Below are positions 16,048 through 24,571 of a stretch of DNA of 50,900 nt, one piece after another. Numbering within the stretch: position 1 is the first letter of the stretch; every line of letters begins with the position of its first letter. The notes beneath the pieces are model-generated. The model was given only the letters and a program-made list of their open reading frames with translations, was not told where the DNA came from and did no database searches. The DNA comes from an uncultured bacterium (GTDB lineage: Bacteria > Bacteroidota > Ignavibacteria > Kapaibacteriales > UBA2268). The DNA is taken from assembly GCA_937875295.1 (NCBI GenBank), contig CALLXS010000085.1, forward strand, positions 1 to 50,900, given 5' to 3'. Both the position numbers and the translations under genes were made by a program.

Positions 16048-16860
16048 TTGAAAAATAGATTAAAAGTACTATATATAGGCGATGTAATTGGTCCATCAGG
16101 ATTAGAAATTTTATCTTCAGAATTACCAAAATTAAAAGAACAATACAAAGTTGATTTTACAATTGTAAATGGCGAAAATTCAGCAAATGGTAGAGGAATT
16201 ACTGACCAAGAAGCAAAAATCATTTATAATGCCGGAGCGAATGTAATTACTACAGGCAACCATGTATGGGATAATTGGAAAGGAAAACCATTACTATCAA
16301 GCGATCCCAACATCATTAGACCTCTAAATTATCCTCATGGAAATGTCGGAAAAGGTTTCCTATTTTATGAAATAGAAGACATTAACATTGCTGTACTGCA
16401 ATTGCAAGGTAGGACTTTTATGCAAATGATTGATTGTCCATTTAAAGCTGCAGAATTTGCTTTAAAGCATTTTAATGGAAAGACTAATATTATTATTGTT
16501 GATTTTCATGCAGATGCTACTGCTGAAAAGCTCGCAATGGCTTGGTTCTTAGATGGTAAGGTTAGTGCATTGATTGGTACTCATACGCATATTCCAACTG
16601 CTGATGCTACTATAATGCCCGAGGGTATGGCATATATAACCGATGTTGGAATGACAGGACCTTATGACTCTGTAGTTGGCTTGCGAAAAGATGTAGCTCT
16701 AAAAAGATTTATGCTTCAGACTCCGCATAAATATGAAAGTGCAGAGAACGATAATAAATTATGCGCAGTATTTATAGAAATTGATGCTATGACAGGGCAA
16801 GCACTAAAAATCGAACAAATTATTACACCAAAATTCGATACTGAAGTAGGAATTGGTTAA
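16048..16860 (+). CDS. YmdB-family metallophosphoesterase
   Basis: 270 residues, standard length for the TIGR00282/YmdB family, cytoplasmic phosphodiesterases acting on 2',3'-cyclic nucleotides. Metal ligands are visible in order: GDVIG (Asp12), VNGENSANGRG (Glu43, Asn44), TTGNHVWD (Asn71, His72), VDFHADATAEK and GTHTHIPTAD. The start is TTG at 16048, required because the first beta strand LKVLYIGDVIG follows at once and no ATG is available. It has no clear ribosome site, as is common in this group. It stands alone, 165 bp after the YbgF-like gene. In Bacillus this family influences biofilm and motility gene expression; whether that holds here is unknown. Confidence 0.92.
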   Translation: MKNRLKVLYIGDVIGPSGLEILSSELPKLKEQYKVDFTIVNGENSANGRGITDQEAKIIYNAGANVITTGNHVWDNWKGKPLLSSDPNIIRPLNYPHGNVGKGFLFYEIEDINIAVLQLQGRTFMQMIDCPFKAAEFALKHFNGKTNIIIVDFHADATAEKLAMAWFLDGKVSALIGTHTHIPTADATIMPEGMAYITDVGMTGPYDSVVGLRKDVALKRFMLQTPHKYESAENDNKLCAVFIEIDAMTGQALKIEQIITPKFDTEVGIG

Positions 16861-17091
16861 ATTAGAATCATTAAAGTTAATTATATTTGCTCTTACTGTA
16901 AGGATTATTAACGGTAAAAAAGATTTATTCTTATAATATTCAGAATTTTACTAAAAATTTTAATCATAATGATTTATATTTCTTAAAGTAATTATTTTTA
17001 TATATTATTCATCATACTTAATGCTTAAATTGGTCTTCATCAATTAATTACTAGTATTTCTGCAAATAATCATTAATCACGTTTTTATAAT

Positions 17092-18459
17092 TTACTTTTC
17101 GTATCTTTCTCTCCAGATAGAAATTAATTTTTCCTTAATTTGCTTTTCTCTTCCCAATTCAGCTGGTTGATAATAAACTTTTTCTTCAAAATTGTCAGGG
17201 AAATAATTATCTTTTACAAAATGCTGATTAAAATCATGTGGATATTTATAATTTTTCCCATAACCCTCCTTTTTCATATAAGAAGTCGGTGCATTGCGTA
17301 GATGAAGTGGGACAGTCATATCAGCACCTTTTTCAATATCACTCTTTGCTTCTAAGATCGCTAAATATGATGCGTTTGACTTTGGAGCTGTAGCTAAATA
17401 AGTAACACCTTGAGCTAAATTAAGAGATGCTTCCGGTAGTCCAATTATTTCAACTGCTTTAAAGATATTCACAGCGACTACAATTGCAAGTGGATCAGCA
17501 TTTCCAATATCTTCGCTAGCGAAAATTACCATTCGGCGAGCTATAAATTTAGGATCTTCCCCGGCATCAAGCATTTTGGCTAACCACAAAATTGCTGCGT
17601 CGGGATCACTCCCTCGCAATGATTTAATAAAAGCTGAAATAGTATCATAGTGCGATTCACCTTTTTTATCATACTTTGCGGTACGCTGCTGAATCGCATT
17701 TTCTACCATATCGTCAGTAATTGTGAGTTCGAGCAAATGTAATTCTGAATTATCTTCAATTGTATCTTCAATTTTATCAAAATCTAATGATTGATTTTGC
17801 CCTATGAATAAATTCGCAACCACATCAATTGCATTTAAAACCGACCGTGCATCCCCACCAGAAAGATGAAATAAATACTCCCTAACTTCATTACTGATAT
17901 TAATTTTAATTTTCGATAACAATATATCATTTTTAAGTACATTATTAATCAATTCATTTATATCATCAAAATTTAATTCATTTAACTTATAAATTTGGCA
18001 ACGTGATAATAAAGCCGCATTCACTTCAAAAGATGGATTTTCAGTGGTAGCCCCGATTAATGTAATTATCCCCCTTTCGACAGCGTGGAGCAAAGCATCT
18101 TGCTGATTTTTATTAAATCTATGGATTTCATCAATAAATAATAGTGTTTTTTCTCCTGAAAGTCTTTTATGCTCTGCTTGAGCTAAAATTTGTCTAACTT
18201 CTTTCACTCCACTTTCCACAGCTGATAAACGATGAAAATCATATTCACCAATCTCTGCAATTATTTGTGCTAAAGTAGTTTTGCCCACTCCGGGAGGTCC
18301 CCATAAAATCATTGAAGGGAATTTCTTTTGCTGGAAAAACATTCTAAGTGGTTTTTTCTCGCCTAACAAATGTTTTTGTCCAACGACTTCATCAATATTT
18401 CTAGGTCTAGCTCTAGCAGCAAGAGGTACATTATATTTATTTTCAAATAATGAATCCAT
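17092..18459 (-). CDS. rarA: Replication-associated recombination protein A (RarA/MgsA)
   Basis: AAA+ ATPase of 455 residues acting at stalled replication forks, related to clamp loaders. Walker A is ILWGPPGVGKTTLA (51-64), Walker B LLFIDEIHRFN (106-116), sensor 1 LIGATTENPSFEVN, and sensor 2 lies near the GGDARSVLNAID region. The C-terminal half has the tetramerisation and MgsA signature (FIKSLRGSDPDAAILWLAKML and YKYPHDFNQHFVKDNYFPD). The start at 18459 reads DSLFENKYNVPLAARARPRN, typical of the family. The gene is convergent with the YmdB-type gene over a 231-bp gap that shows no strong terminator. Confidence 0.96.
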   Translation of the reverse strand: MDSLFENKYNVPLAARARPRNIDEVVGQKHLLGEKKPLRMFFQQKKFPSMILWGPPGVGKTTLAQIIAEIGEYDFHRLSAVESGVKEVRQILAQAEHKRLSGEKTLLFIDEIHRFNKNQQDALLHAVERGIITLIGATTENPSFEVNAALLSRCQIYKLNELNFDDINELINNVLKNDILLSKIKINISNEVREYLFHLSGGDARSVLNAIDVVANLFIGQNQSLDFDKIEDTIEDNSELHLLELTITDDMVENAIQQRTAKYDKKGESHYDTISAFIKSLRGSDPDAAILWLAKMLDAGEDPKFIARRMVIFASEDIGNADPLAIVVAVNIFKAVEIIGLPEASLNLAQGVTYLATAPKSNASYLAILEAKSDIEKGADMTVPLHLRNAPTSYMKKEGYGKNYKYPHDFNQHFVKDNYFPDNFEEKVYYQPAELGREKQIKEKLISIWRERYEK

Positions 18460-18605
18460 AGTTTTCTAAGAATTTTAAATTTTGATAAATATCTTTATAT
18501 AAATCATCATAACATTTAATAAACGAACAATTTTTACAAGAATTTTATTTTTGATAAAAATATACTTTTCAATAAATTTCTGATAAAGGAAAGCAAAAAT
18601 CTTGT

Positions 18606-18613
18606 TATTTTTG
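18606..18613 (+). promoter_or_regulatory. TATTTTTG -7 element upstream of rpe
   Basis: Matches TAnnTTTG and lies 23 nt before the rpe start. There is no clear TTTG at -33. It recurs in the same relative position before other genes of the right-hand region. Confidence 0.4.
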
Positions 18614-18636
18614 TTATCTCTATAATTTAATTTATA

Positions 18637-19326
18637 ATGAAAATTAAAATGAATAATAAAATTAAAATTGCACCTTCGCTTTTGTCTGCAAATTTTGCTA
18701 ATTTAGAAAATGATATCCGCCAATGCGAATTAGGAAATTGTGATATTTTACATCTTGACATTATGGATGGGCATTTTGTACCAAATATCACATTTGGTAC
18801 CCCTGTTGTTAAATCTATTCGCAAAATCACCAAATTACCCTTTGATTGCCATTTAATGATTTCTAATCCAGATTGTTTTATTGAAGATTTTGCTAATGCT
18901 GGAGCTGATATGATTTCCATCCATGTAGAAAATCAAATCCACACTCATAGAGTAATTTCTCAGATTAAAAATTGTGGCAAAAAAGCTGGAATTGTGCTTA
19001 ATCCTGCCACACCAATTAATTATGCTTATGAAGTATTAGAATTTGTAGATTTTATATTGCTTATGTCAGTGAATCCGGGTTTCGGTGGGCAAGAATTAAT
19101 TACATCAATATTTCGTAGATGCGAATCAATTGCTAATTTTATTGAAAATCATAATTTAAGAAATATCGAAATTGAAATCGATGGTGGAGTAAAATTCGAT
19201 AATGCAAAATCATTAATTGATGCTGGTGCTAATATTTTAGTCTGTGGAAGCGGAATTTTCTCAGGAAATATAGCAGAAAACATTAATACTTTAAGAAATA
19301 GTGCTGAGGAAACAATAAAAGGATAG
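18637..19326 (+). CDS. rpe: Ribulose-phosphate 3-epimerase
   Basis: Cytoplasmic TIM-barrel enzyme interconverting ribulose 5-phosphate and xylulose 5-phosphate in the pentose phosphate pathway. 229 residues, complete. Signatures: IAPSLLSANFANL, HLDIMDGHFVPNITFG (metal His and Asp), FDCHLMI, MSVNPGFGGQ, and IEIDGGVKFDNA with the phosphate-binding end ILVCGSGIF. Two possible ATG starts lie four codons apart; the first is used. It overlaps in function with nothing nearby but is followed after only 4 bp by the polysaccharide-lyase-like gene, so the two are probably co-transcribed. Confidence 0.96.
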   Translation: MKIKMNNKIKIAPSLLSANFANLENDIRQCELGNCDILHLDIMDGHFVPNITFGTPVVKSIRKITKLPFDCHLMISNPDCFIEDFANAGADMISIHVENQIHTHRVISQIKNCGKKAGIVLNPATPINYAYEVLEFVDFILLMSVNPGFGGQELITSIFRRCESIANFIENHNLRNIEIEIDGGVKFDNAKSLIDAGANILVCGSGIFSGNIAENINTLRNSAEETIKG

Positions 19327-19330
19327 AAAA

Positions 19331-20140
19331 ATGCCAATGGAAAAAAATATTAAAAGTTTAATGATTATTATATGTATGATTTTTATCTATGGATGTAATG
19401 AAAATAATCCAAATTCAACTGATGTAGATAATAAATCTAAACTATTATTTTCTGGTGATTTCGAAACTGGAGACCTATCTCAATGGTTCAATAATCAATC
19501 TTGTCCAGATGCAATTACTATTGTAACTAATCCTGTTCACTCTGGGAAATATGCAGCAAAATTCACTGTATCCGACGACGATACGAAATCCAATTGTCCC
19601 AAAAGCCCTACAGATGATCCAAGAGCTCAGCTATTAGCATATAAATTTTCAGAGGGTGATGAATTTTATTTTTCAATGTCGACATATTTTCCATCAGATT
19701 TCCCATTTATATCTGAATGGTTTGGTATAGCGCAAATTTATGGACCACCTTATGGTGGAACTCCTACTATTGGAATTGGAATCAATGGAGACAAATTGCA
19801 ATACCATGTCCATTATGATAATAAGCATTTTACATTGTGGAAAAGTCATCCAATCGCAAAAGGTAAATCTTGGGAAACTATAATTTTGCACATTAAACTC
19901 TCAACGGACAGAAATGTCGGATTTGTAGAATTATGGCATAATGGGAATAAACAAAAATTAGACGGTAAAGATAAATATTTTTACCCCACTTTAGTAGAAA
20001 ATTTAAATTGGACTAGTAAAAATGGAGAAAATTATTTATATGCTCAACATTATCGTTCACGCAATGCTAAACTTGGCAAAATAACAATCTTTCACGATGA
20101 TTTTCTCATAGGGAAAACATTACAAGATGTTATGCAATAA
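19331..20140 (+). CDS. Lipoprotein with polysaccharide-lyase-like (heparin-lyase I type) jelly roll
   Basis: 269 residues with a short lipoprotein signal ending at Cys22 (IYGC). The mature part resembles the polysaccharide lyase jelly-roll family (PF14099-like): opening FSGDFETGDLSQWF, HSGKYAAKFTV, FYFSMSTYFPSDFPF, FGIAQIYGPP, VHYDNKHFTLWKS, and a closing IFHDDFLIGKTLQDV. Family members cleave acidic polysaccharides or simply bind them; the catalytic residues cannot be fixed by eye. It is anchored in the outer or inner membrane facing the periplasm or surface. A good ribosome site (AAAGGATAGAAAAATG) overlaps the end of rpe. Confidence 0.72.
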   Translation: MPMEKNIKSLMIIICMIFIYGCNENNPNSTDVDNKSKLLFSGDFETGDLSQWFNNQSCPDAITIVTNPVHSGKYAAKFTVSDDDTKSNCPKSPTDDPRAQLLAYKFSEGDEFYFSMSTYFPSDFPFISEWFGIAQIYGPPYGGTPTIGIGINGDKLQYHVHYDNKHFTLWKSHPIAKGKSWETIILHIKLSTDRNVGFVELWHNGNKQKLDGKDKYFYPTLVENLNWTSKNGENYLYAQHYRSRNAKLGKITIFHDDFLIGKTLQDVMQ

Positions 20141-20266
20141 TATATTTTAATAAAAAAGCAACTTATTTTTTTAATATAAAAATATTTGTTAATTTGCATA
20201 CTGTAATTTAAACACTATAAAATAGTTTTTATAAATAAATTTTAATAAAATTAATTGGAGTAAATA

Positions 20267-21553
20267 ATGGCAGTTCAAGGTTTCAATCCATTTGAAATGG
20301 CACAACAACAATTTGATGCAAATGCTGATAAGTTAAACTTAGACCAAGCTACTCGCGACTTATTAAGAAATCCAGATCGCGAATTTTCATTTAATATCCC
20401 TGTAAAAATGGATGATGGTACTTATAGAGTTTTCCGTGGATTCCGTTGCCAGCACAATGATGCTCGCGGACCTTATAAAGGTGGTATTCGTTTCCATCCT
20501 AATGAAACAATGGATACAGTACGCGCTCTTTCTATGTGGATGACTTGGAAAACAGCTGTAGTTGACATTCCATTAGGTGGTGGTAAAGGTGGAGTAATTT
20601 GCGACCCTCGCGAATTATCAGACAGAGAACAAGAACAAATTTGCCGTGGATGGGTACGTAAAATTTATAAATATTTAGGTCCTACTATCGATATCCCAGC
20701 TCCTGATGTAATGACTAATGGTCAGCACATGATTTGGATGCTCGACGAATATGAAAAATTATCAGGCGCTCAATATCCTGGTTTCATTACTGGAAAACCT
20801 CTAGGTTCTGGCGGTTCTTTAGGTAGAACAGAAGCTACTGGTTATGGAGTAATTTATTGCTTACGCGAAGCATTAAAAGAAAAAGGTATGGATGTAAAGA
20901 AAACTACAGTTGCTGTACAAGGTTTTGGTAACGTTGCTCAATATGCTGTAGATCAATTAAATAAACTTGGCGCTACAGTAGTTTGTGTATCTTGCTGGGA
21001 TAACACAGATAAGAAATCATATACTTTCAAAAAAACTGCTGGTTGCCAATTTGCTGAATTAAAAGCAATGGTTGATAAATTCGGTTCAATTGACAAAGAC
21101 AAAGCTAAAGCAGCTGGTTATGAAATTTTACCAGGCGATGATTGGATATCACAAGACGTTGATGTATTAATCCCTGCAGCTTTAGAAAATCAAGTAAATA
21201 AAGATACAGCTCCAAAAATTCACAATAATGTAAAAATATTATGCGAAGCTGCAAATGGTCCTACTACTCCAGAAGCTGATGCAATCATTAAAGAAAAGAA
21301 TATTTTCTTAATTCCTGACTTTTTAGCTAATGCTGGCGGTGTAACTTGCTCATATTTCGAACAAGTACAATGCAATATGAACTACTTCTGGCCAAAAGAT
21401 GAAGTTCTTGAAAAATTAGATCAAAAAATGACTTCTGCTTATCACGCAGTATCTGCAATGGCTCAAGAAAAGAAAGTTTATATGCGCGATGCAGCATATT
21501 TAATTTCTATTCAAAGAGTTGCAACTGCTTGCAAAATGAGAGGTTGGATATAA
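20267..21553 (+). CDS. gdhA: Glutamate dehydrogenase (Glu/Leu/Phe/Val family)
   Basis: 428 residues. Oxidative deamination of glutamate, or the reverse, with NAD(P). The catalytic domain has GPYKGGIRFHP (about 68-78) and IPLGGGKGGVICDP with the active Lys (about 107). PAPDVMTNGQHMIWMLDEY follows. The nucleotide domain starts at GRTEATGYGV and has the Rossmann motif VAVQGFGNVAQYA. The end shows NYFWPKDEVLEKLD and RDAAYLISIQRVATA, typical of the hexameric 420-residue class found in archaea and many bacteria. The start has GGAG 6 nt upstream. Codon use is smoother and richer in G/C than its neighbours, consistent with high expression. A strong terminator follows. Confidence 0.95.
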   Translation: MAVQGFNPFEMAQQQFDANADKLNLDQATRDLLRNPDREFSFNIPVKMDDGTYRVFRGFRCQHNDARGPYKGGIRFHPNETMDTVRALSMWMTWKTAVVDIPLGGGKGGVICDPRELSDREQEQICRGWVRKIYKYLGPTIDIPAPDVMTNGQHMIWMLDEYEKLSGAQYPGFITGKPLGSGGSLGRTEATGYGVIYCLREALKEKGMDVKKTTVAVQGFGNVAQYAVDQLNKLGATVVCVSCWDNTDKKSYTFKKTAGCQFAELKAMVDKFGSIDKDKAKAAGYEILPGDDWISQDVDVLIPAALENQVNKDTAPKIHNNVKILCEAANGPTTPEADAIIKEKNIFLIPDFLANAGGVTCSYFEQVQCNMNYFWPKDEVLEKLDQKMTSAYHAVSAMAQEKKVYMRDAAYLISIQRVATACKMRGWI

Positions 21554-21608
21554 AAATTTATATTTCTTTAATATAAAAGAAATACATTTTTTATTACATC
21601 AAAAATAT

Positions 21609-21645
21609 AATAACCGTTTGATTTTCTTCAAACGGTTATTTTTTT
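21609..21645 (+). terminator. Intrinsic terminator after gdhA
   Basis: Perfect 12-bp stem AATAACCGTTTG / CAAACGGTTATT around an 8-nt loop, followed by a T-run. Confidence 0.9.
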
Positions 21646-21763
21646 CAACTACAATAATTTACTTAAAATCACGAATTATTGAACTTTTTTTACTAATTTG
21701 CGTTCTTATATCTAGAAAACAATAAAAAATATATTTATAAATTTAAATACAAAAGGATAATTA

Positions 21764-22471
21764 ATGAAATTCTCAAAAATAATCAAAGTATTATTAGTTA
21801 TGGCATTTGTACCTACAATTGCTTTTAGTAAAGATGATTTCAAAAATCAATGGGACTCTATTGCATATTCTGTTGGTACTAATTGGGGTGCAATGATTAA
21901 AAATGATTCATTGCTTTTTAATATCGATGCTCTCACTTTAGGCATTAAAGATGCAATGAGCGGTAAAACTTTAAAATTAACTCAAGAGCAAATTGCTGCT
22001 AACTTCCAGTCACTACAAAAAATAATTAACGAAAGACAACAAAGAATCCAAGGCGAAATGGCAAAGAAATCAAAAGAAGAAGGATCTAAATTTTTAGCTG
22101 AAAATGCAAAAAAATCTAATATTAAAAAGACTGCTTCTGGCTTGCAATATGAAGTACTCCAAAAAGGAAAATCAGGCGGAAAAACCCCTAAAGAAACAAG
22201 TAGAGTGAAGGTACATTATTTAGGTACATTATTAAATGGTACTAAGTTCGATAGCTCTTATGATAGAAATCAACCAACTGAATTTGAATTAAACAGAGTT
22301 ATTAAAGGCTGGACTGAAGGCTTGCAATTAATGAGCGAAGGCGCAAAATATAAATTTTTCATTCCAAGCGAATTAGCTTATGGTGTAAATGGAATGGGAC
22401 AAGCAATTGGACCTAATCAAACTTTGATTTTTGAAGTAGAATTACTTGAAGTTTTAAGCGATCCTAAATAG
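21764..22471 (+). CDS. Exported FKBP-type peptidyl-prolyl isomerase
   Basis: 235 residues with an N-terminal signal (MKFSKIIKVLLVMAFVPTIAFS). A helical dimerisation domain of the Mip/FkpA kind follows (about 30-120), with SIAYSVGTNWG and TLGIKDAMSGK. The C-terminal FKBP domain (about 125-232) has VKVHYLGTLLNGTKFDSSYDR, GWTEGLQLMSEGAKYKFFIPSELAYG and TLIFEVELLEV; these cover the proline-binding pocket residues (Tyr, Asp, Trp). It acts in the periplasm on folding of exported proteins. AAAGGA lies 6 nt before ATG. Flanked by terminators on both sides, so it is a single-gene unit. Confidence 0.93.
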   Translation: MKFSKIIKVLLVMAFVPTIAFSKDDFKNQWDSIAYSVGTNWGAMIKNDSLLFNIDALTLGIKDAMSGKTLKLTQEQIAANFQSLQKIINERQQRIQGEMAKKSKEEGSKFLAENAKKSNIKKTASGLQYEVLQKGKSGGKTPKETSRVKVHYLGTLLNGTKFDSSYDRNQPTEFELNRVIKGWTEGLQLMSEGAKYKFFIPSELAYGVNGMGQAIGPNQTLIFEVELLEVLSDPK

Positions 22472-22497
22472 TTAAATTTCAGGATAAAAGTATATAC

Positions 22498-22536
22498 AAA
22501 AAAGGAATGTTTTTTAATTAACATTCCTTTTTTTTA
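22498..22536 (+). terminator. Intrinsic terminator after the FKBP gene
   Basis: AAAAAAGGAATGTT / AACATTCCTTTTTT around TTTTAATT, with a long T-run on the plus strand. Confidence 0.88.
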
Positions 22537-22586
22537 TTATGTTAATTGATGCTTGAACAGTCTATAAATAAACGCATTTAAAAGTT

Positions 22587-22602
22587 TGGCAAACATATTG
22601 CA
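22587..22602 (+). promoter_or_regulatory. Sigma-54-like -24/-12 promoter for the flagellar hook-junction operon
   Basis: TGGCAAACATATTGCA has the invariant GG (22588-22589) and GC (22600-22601) exactly 10 nt apart and follows the TGGCAcr-N4-TTGCa consensus closely. Transcription would start near 22612, leaving a leader of about 48 nt before the ATG at 22661. Sigma-54 commonly drives middle flagellar genes such as flgK and flgL. No activator site or rpoN gene is visible in this window. Confidence 0.6.
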
Positions 22603-22660
22603 TATTTCCTCATGTTAAATATAATTTTTTTCAAAATATTTTTCTTTCTGAGGAAAAAAA

Positions 22661-23017
22661 ATGACTAAAGAACAATCAATTCCTGCCGATAATTTAATTA
22701 CTGAAAGTAATTCTTTAATTGAGTATGTAAATACATTTACAAATGAATTGCCAAAGTGCGATATATCTTGCTTATCTCAAAGACTTAAAATAAGTGTGAA
22801 TTATATGTCTGAGAACCTTAAAAACAGCTTTAATAGCACTTCTAAAATGGATAAAATAAGATCTCGCATTAAATTATCAATTGCAATAAAAGAATGTATT
22901 GACACGTTAGATTTAATGACGAATTTGAAATATAATAAAATTGACGAACTTGCAATTCAAGTGAATAATTTTAACCAAATGCTAATTAATAGCCACCAGT
23001 TAGAAGATGTAAATTAA
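22661..23017 (+). CDS. Small helical protein at the head of the flgK-flgL operon
   Basis: 118 residues, all helical by composition, no signal or membrane segment, with a Cys pair (CDISC). It sits 83 bp before flgK behind the sigma-54-like site, the place where many bacteria keep the FlgN chaperone for FlgK and FlgL. The pattern SCLSQRLKISVNYMSENL... DKIRSRIKLSIAIKECIDTLDLM recalls instead the S23/four-helix-bundle family. It may be a distant FlgN analogue or a four-helix protein recruited to this role; motif inspection alone cannot decide. Good ribosome site TGAGGAAAAAAAATG. Confidence 0.65.
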   Translation: MTKEQSIPADNLITESNSLIEYVNTFTNELPKCDISCLSQRLKISVNYMSENLKNSFNSTSKMDKIRSRIKLSIAIKECIDTLDLMTNLKYNKIDELAIQVNNFNQMLINSHQLEDVN

Positions 23018-23100
23018 AATTGCAATTGTTCCAATTGAATTAGACGTTAAAAAGTTTTATAAATGAATAATAAAATAATTAATTAAAAAGTAATATAAAA

Positions 23101-24549
23101 ATGGCTAGTTTTTCAGCATTAGAAACCGCTAAAAGAGGTTTATTAGCACAAAAATTTGGGTTTGAAGTTACTAATAATAACATACAAAACGTAAACACTC
23201 CCGGATATTCACGCAGAACCGCTGTGATTAGCGAATCATCTCCGATGATAAAAACTAAAGGTGGATTCATTGGTACTGGTTCATTGGCTAGTTCTTTACG
23301 CACTTTTAGAGAAGAAATTTTCGATAGAGATGTCAGAAAATCAGTAGCTCGCGAAGCAAGCTATAATGCAGAAAAATCAATTTACGAAAGAATAGAAGGT
23401 ATTCTAGCTGAACCATCTGAGAATGGTATTAATGAATCTGTAAATAAATTATTTGCAGCCTTTGAGAAAGCATCTTTAAATCCTCAAGATGTAAATTTAC
23501 GTGAAAATATTATTCAAACAGCAAGCACTTTTGTTGATTCAATTCATAATACAGCTGGAATGTTTTTCGAAGCAAGAAAAGATTTATATAAAGACATAAA
23601 TGGAAATATTGATCAAGCCAATCAATTAATTGAGCAAATCAGTGTTCTAAATAAAAAAATTGGATATACAAAAGCTGAAGCAAGTGTAGAAGCTCAATCT
23701 TTTGTAGATGAAAGAGCTATGGCAATTCAAGAACTTGCTAAATTAACCGGAGCCCATGCTACTCAAGATGACAGAGGCCAAATGAATGTTTTTATCGATG
23801 GTATTAATGTAATTACAGGAGCAGATTATTCAAAATTGCAACTTCAAGAAAATGTGAATGCTACAACTGGTGAAACTACATTAATTCTAAATACTATCGG
23901 TCCAAAAGGAAATATTAATGGTACAGCTAACCCAATTAGCGGAAGTTTATATTCACAGATGAAAGCATATAATGTTACTTTTGACCCTAATGATTCTTCT
24001 GGAGAGTATTCAGTTTTTTCTAAAATCAATGAATTTGTAGATACCTTAGCTACTAAATTCAATGACCTCACTGTCACAGGATATGGTTTAAATGATACTG
24101 GTAATACACCTCCAGCCAGAAACTTCTTCTTGCCAGATACTGCTACAAATTCAGTAACTGCATTAAATATACAAATTAACCCAGATATTAAAAATGACTC
24201 TGCAAATTTACCTCTTGCAGATGTCGCTTTAGAACCAGGGAACAACAATATTGCTCGTCAAATTGCTAGATTAGCTAATGATTCAAACTTTTTAAATGGA
24301 CAAAGTCCTACTGGAGCATATTCTTCTATTTTAGGAAAAATAGGTATGATGTCTTCTGAATCTATTAACGGTAGTAAAACAATGCAACTAGTTGTCCAAC
24401 AAATGGAAAGTCAAAGAGAATCTTTGATTGGAGTAAATTTAGACGAAGAAGCTGTAAGCCTAATTAAATTTCAAAGAGCTTTTGAAGCTTCAAGCAAAGT
24501 GGTTAACACTACAAATGAAATACTTCGAACCATTATAAATTTAGTTTGA
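23101..24549 (+). CDS. flgK: Flagellar hook-associated protein 1 FlgK
   Basis: 482 residues. The first junction protein between hook and filament, exported through the flagellar type III apparatus. N-terminal rod/hook motif: FSALETAKRGLLAQKFGFEVTNNNIQNVNTPGYSRR, the classical SGL/NNixNanTpGYsRq region. The middle is helical (about 90-220). The C-terminus ends LVVQQMESQRESLIGVNLDEEAVSLIKFQRAFEASSKVVNTTNEIL, the FlgK/FlgE C-terminal domain. It is at the short end of the family range, so the central surface domain is small. flgL follows after 22 bp. The ATG is preceded only by A-rich sequence. Confidence 0.95.
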   Translation: MASFSALETAKRGLLAQKFGFEVTNNNIQNVNTPGYSRRTAVISESSPMIKTKGGFIGTGSLASSLRTFREEIFDRDVRKSVAREASYNAEKSIYERIEGILAEPSENGINESVNKLFAAFEKASLNPQDVNLRENIIQTASTFVDSIHNTAGMFFEARKDLYKDINGNIDQANQLIEQISVLNKKIGYTKAEASVEAQSFVDERAMAIQELAKLTGAHATQDDRGQMNVFIDGINVITGADYSKLQLQENVNATTGETTLILNTIGPKGNINGTANPISGSLYSQMKAYNVTFDPNDSSGEYSVFSKINEFVDTLATKFNDLTVTGYGLNDTGNTPPARNFFLPDTATNSVTALNIQINPDIKNDSANLPLADVALEPGNNNIARQIARLANDSNFLNGQSPTGAYSSILGKIGMMSSESINGSKTMQLVVQQMESQRESLIGVNLDEEAVSLIKFQRAFEASSKVVNTTNEILRTIINLV

Positions 24550-24571
24550 TAAATTATTTAAAATATAAATT

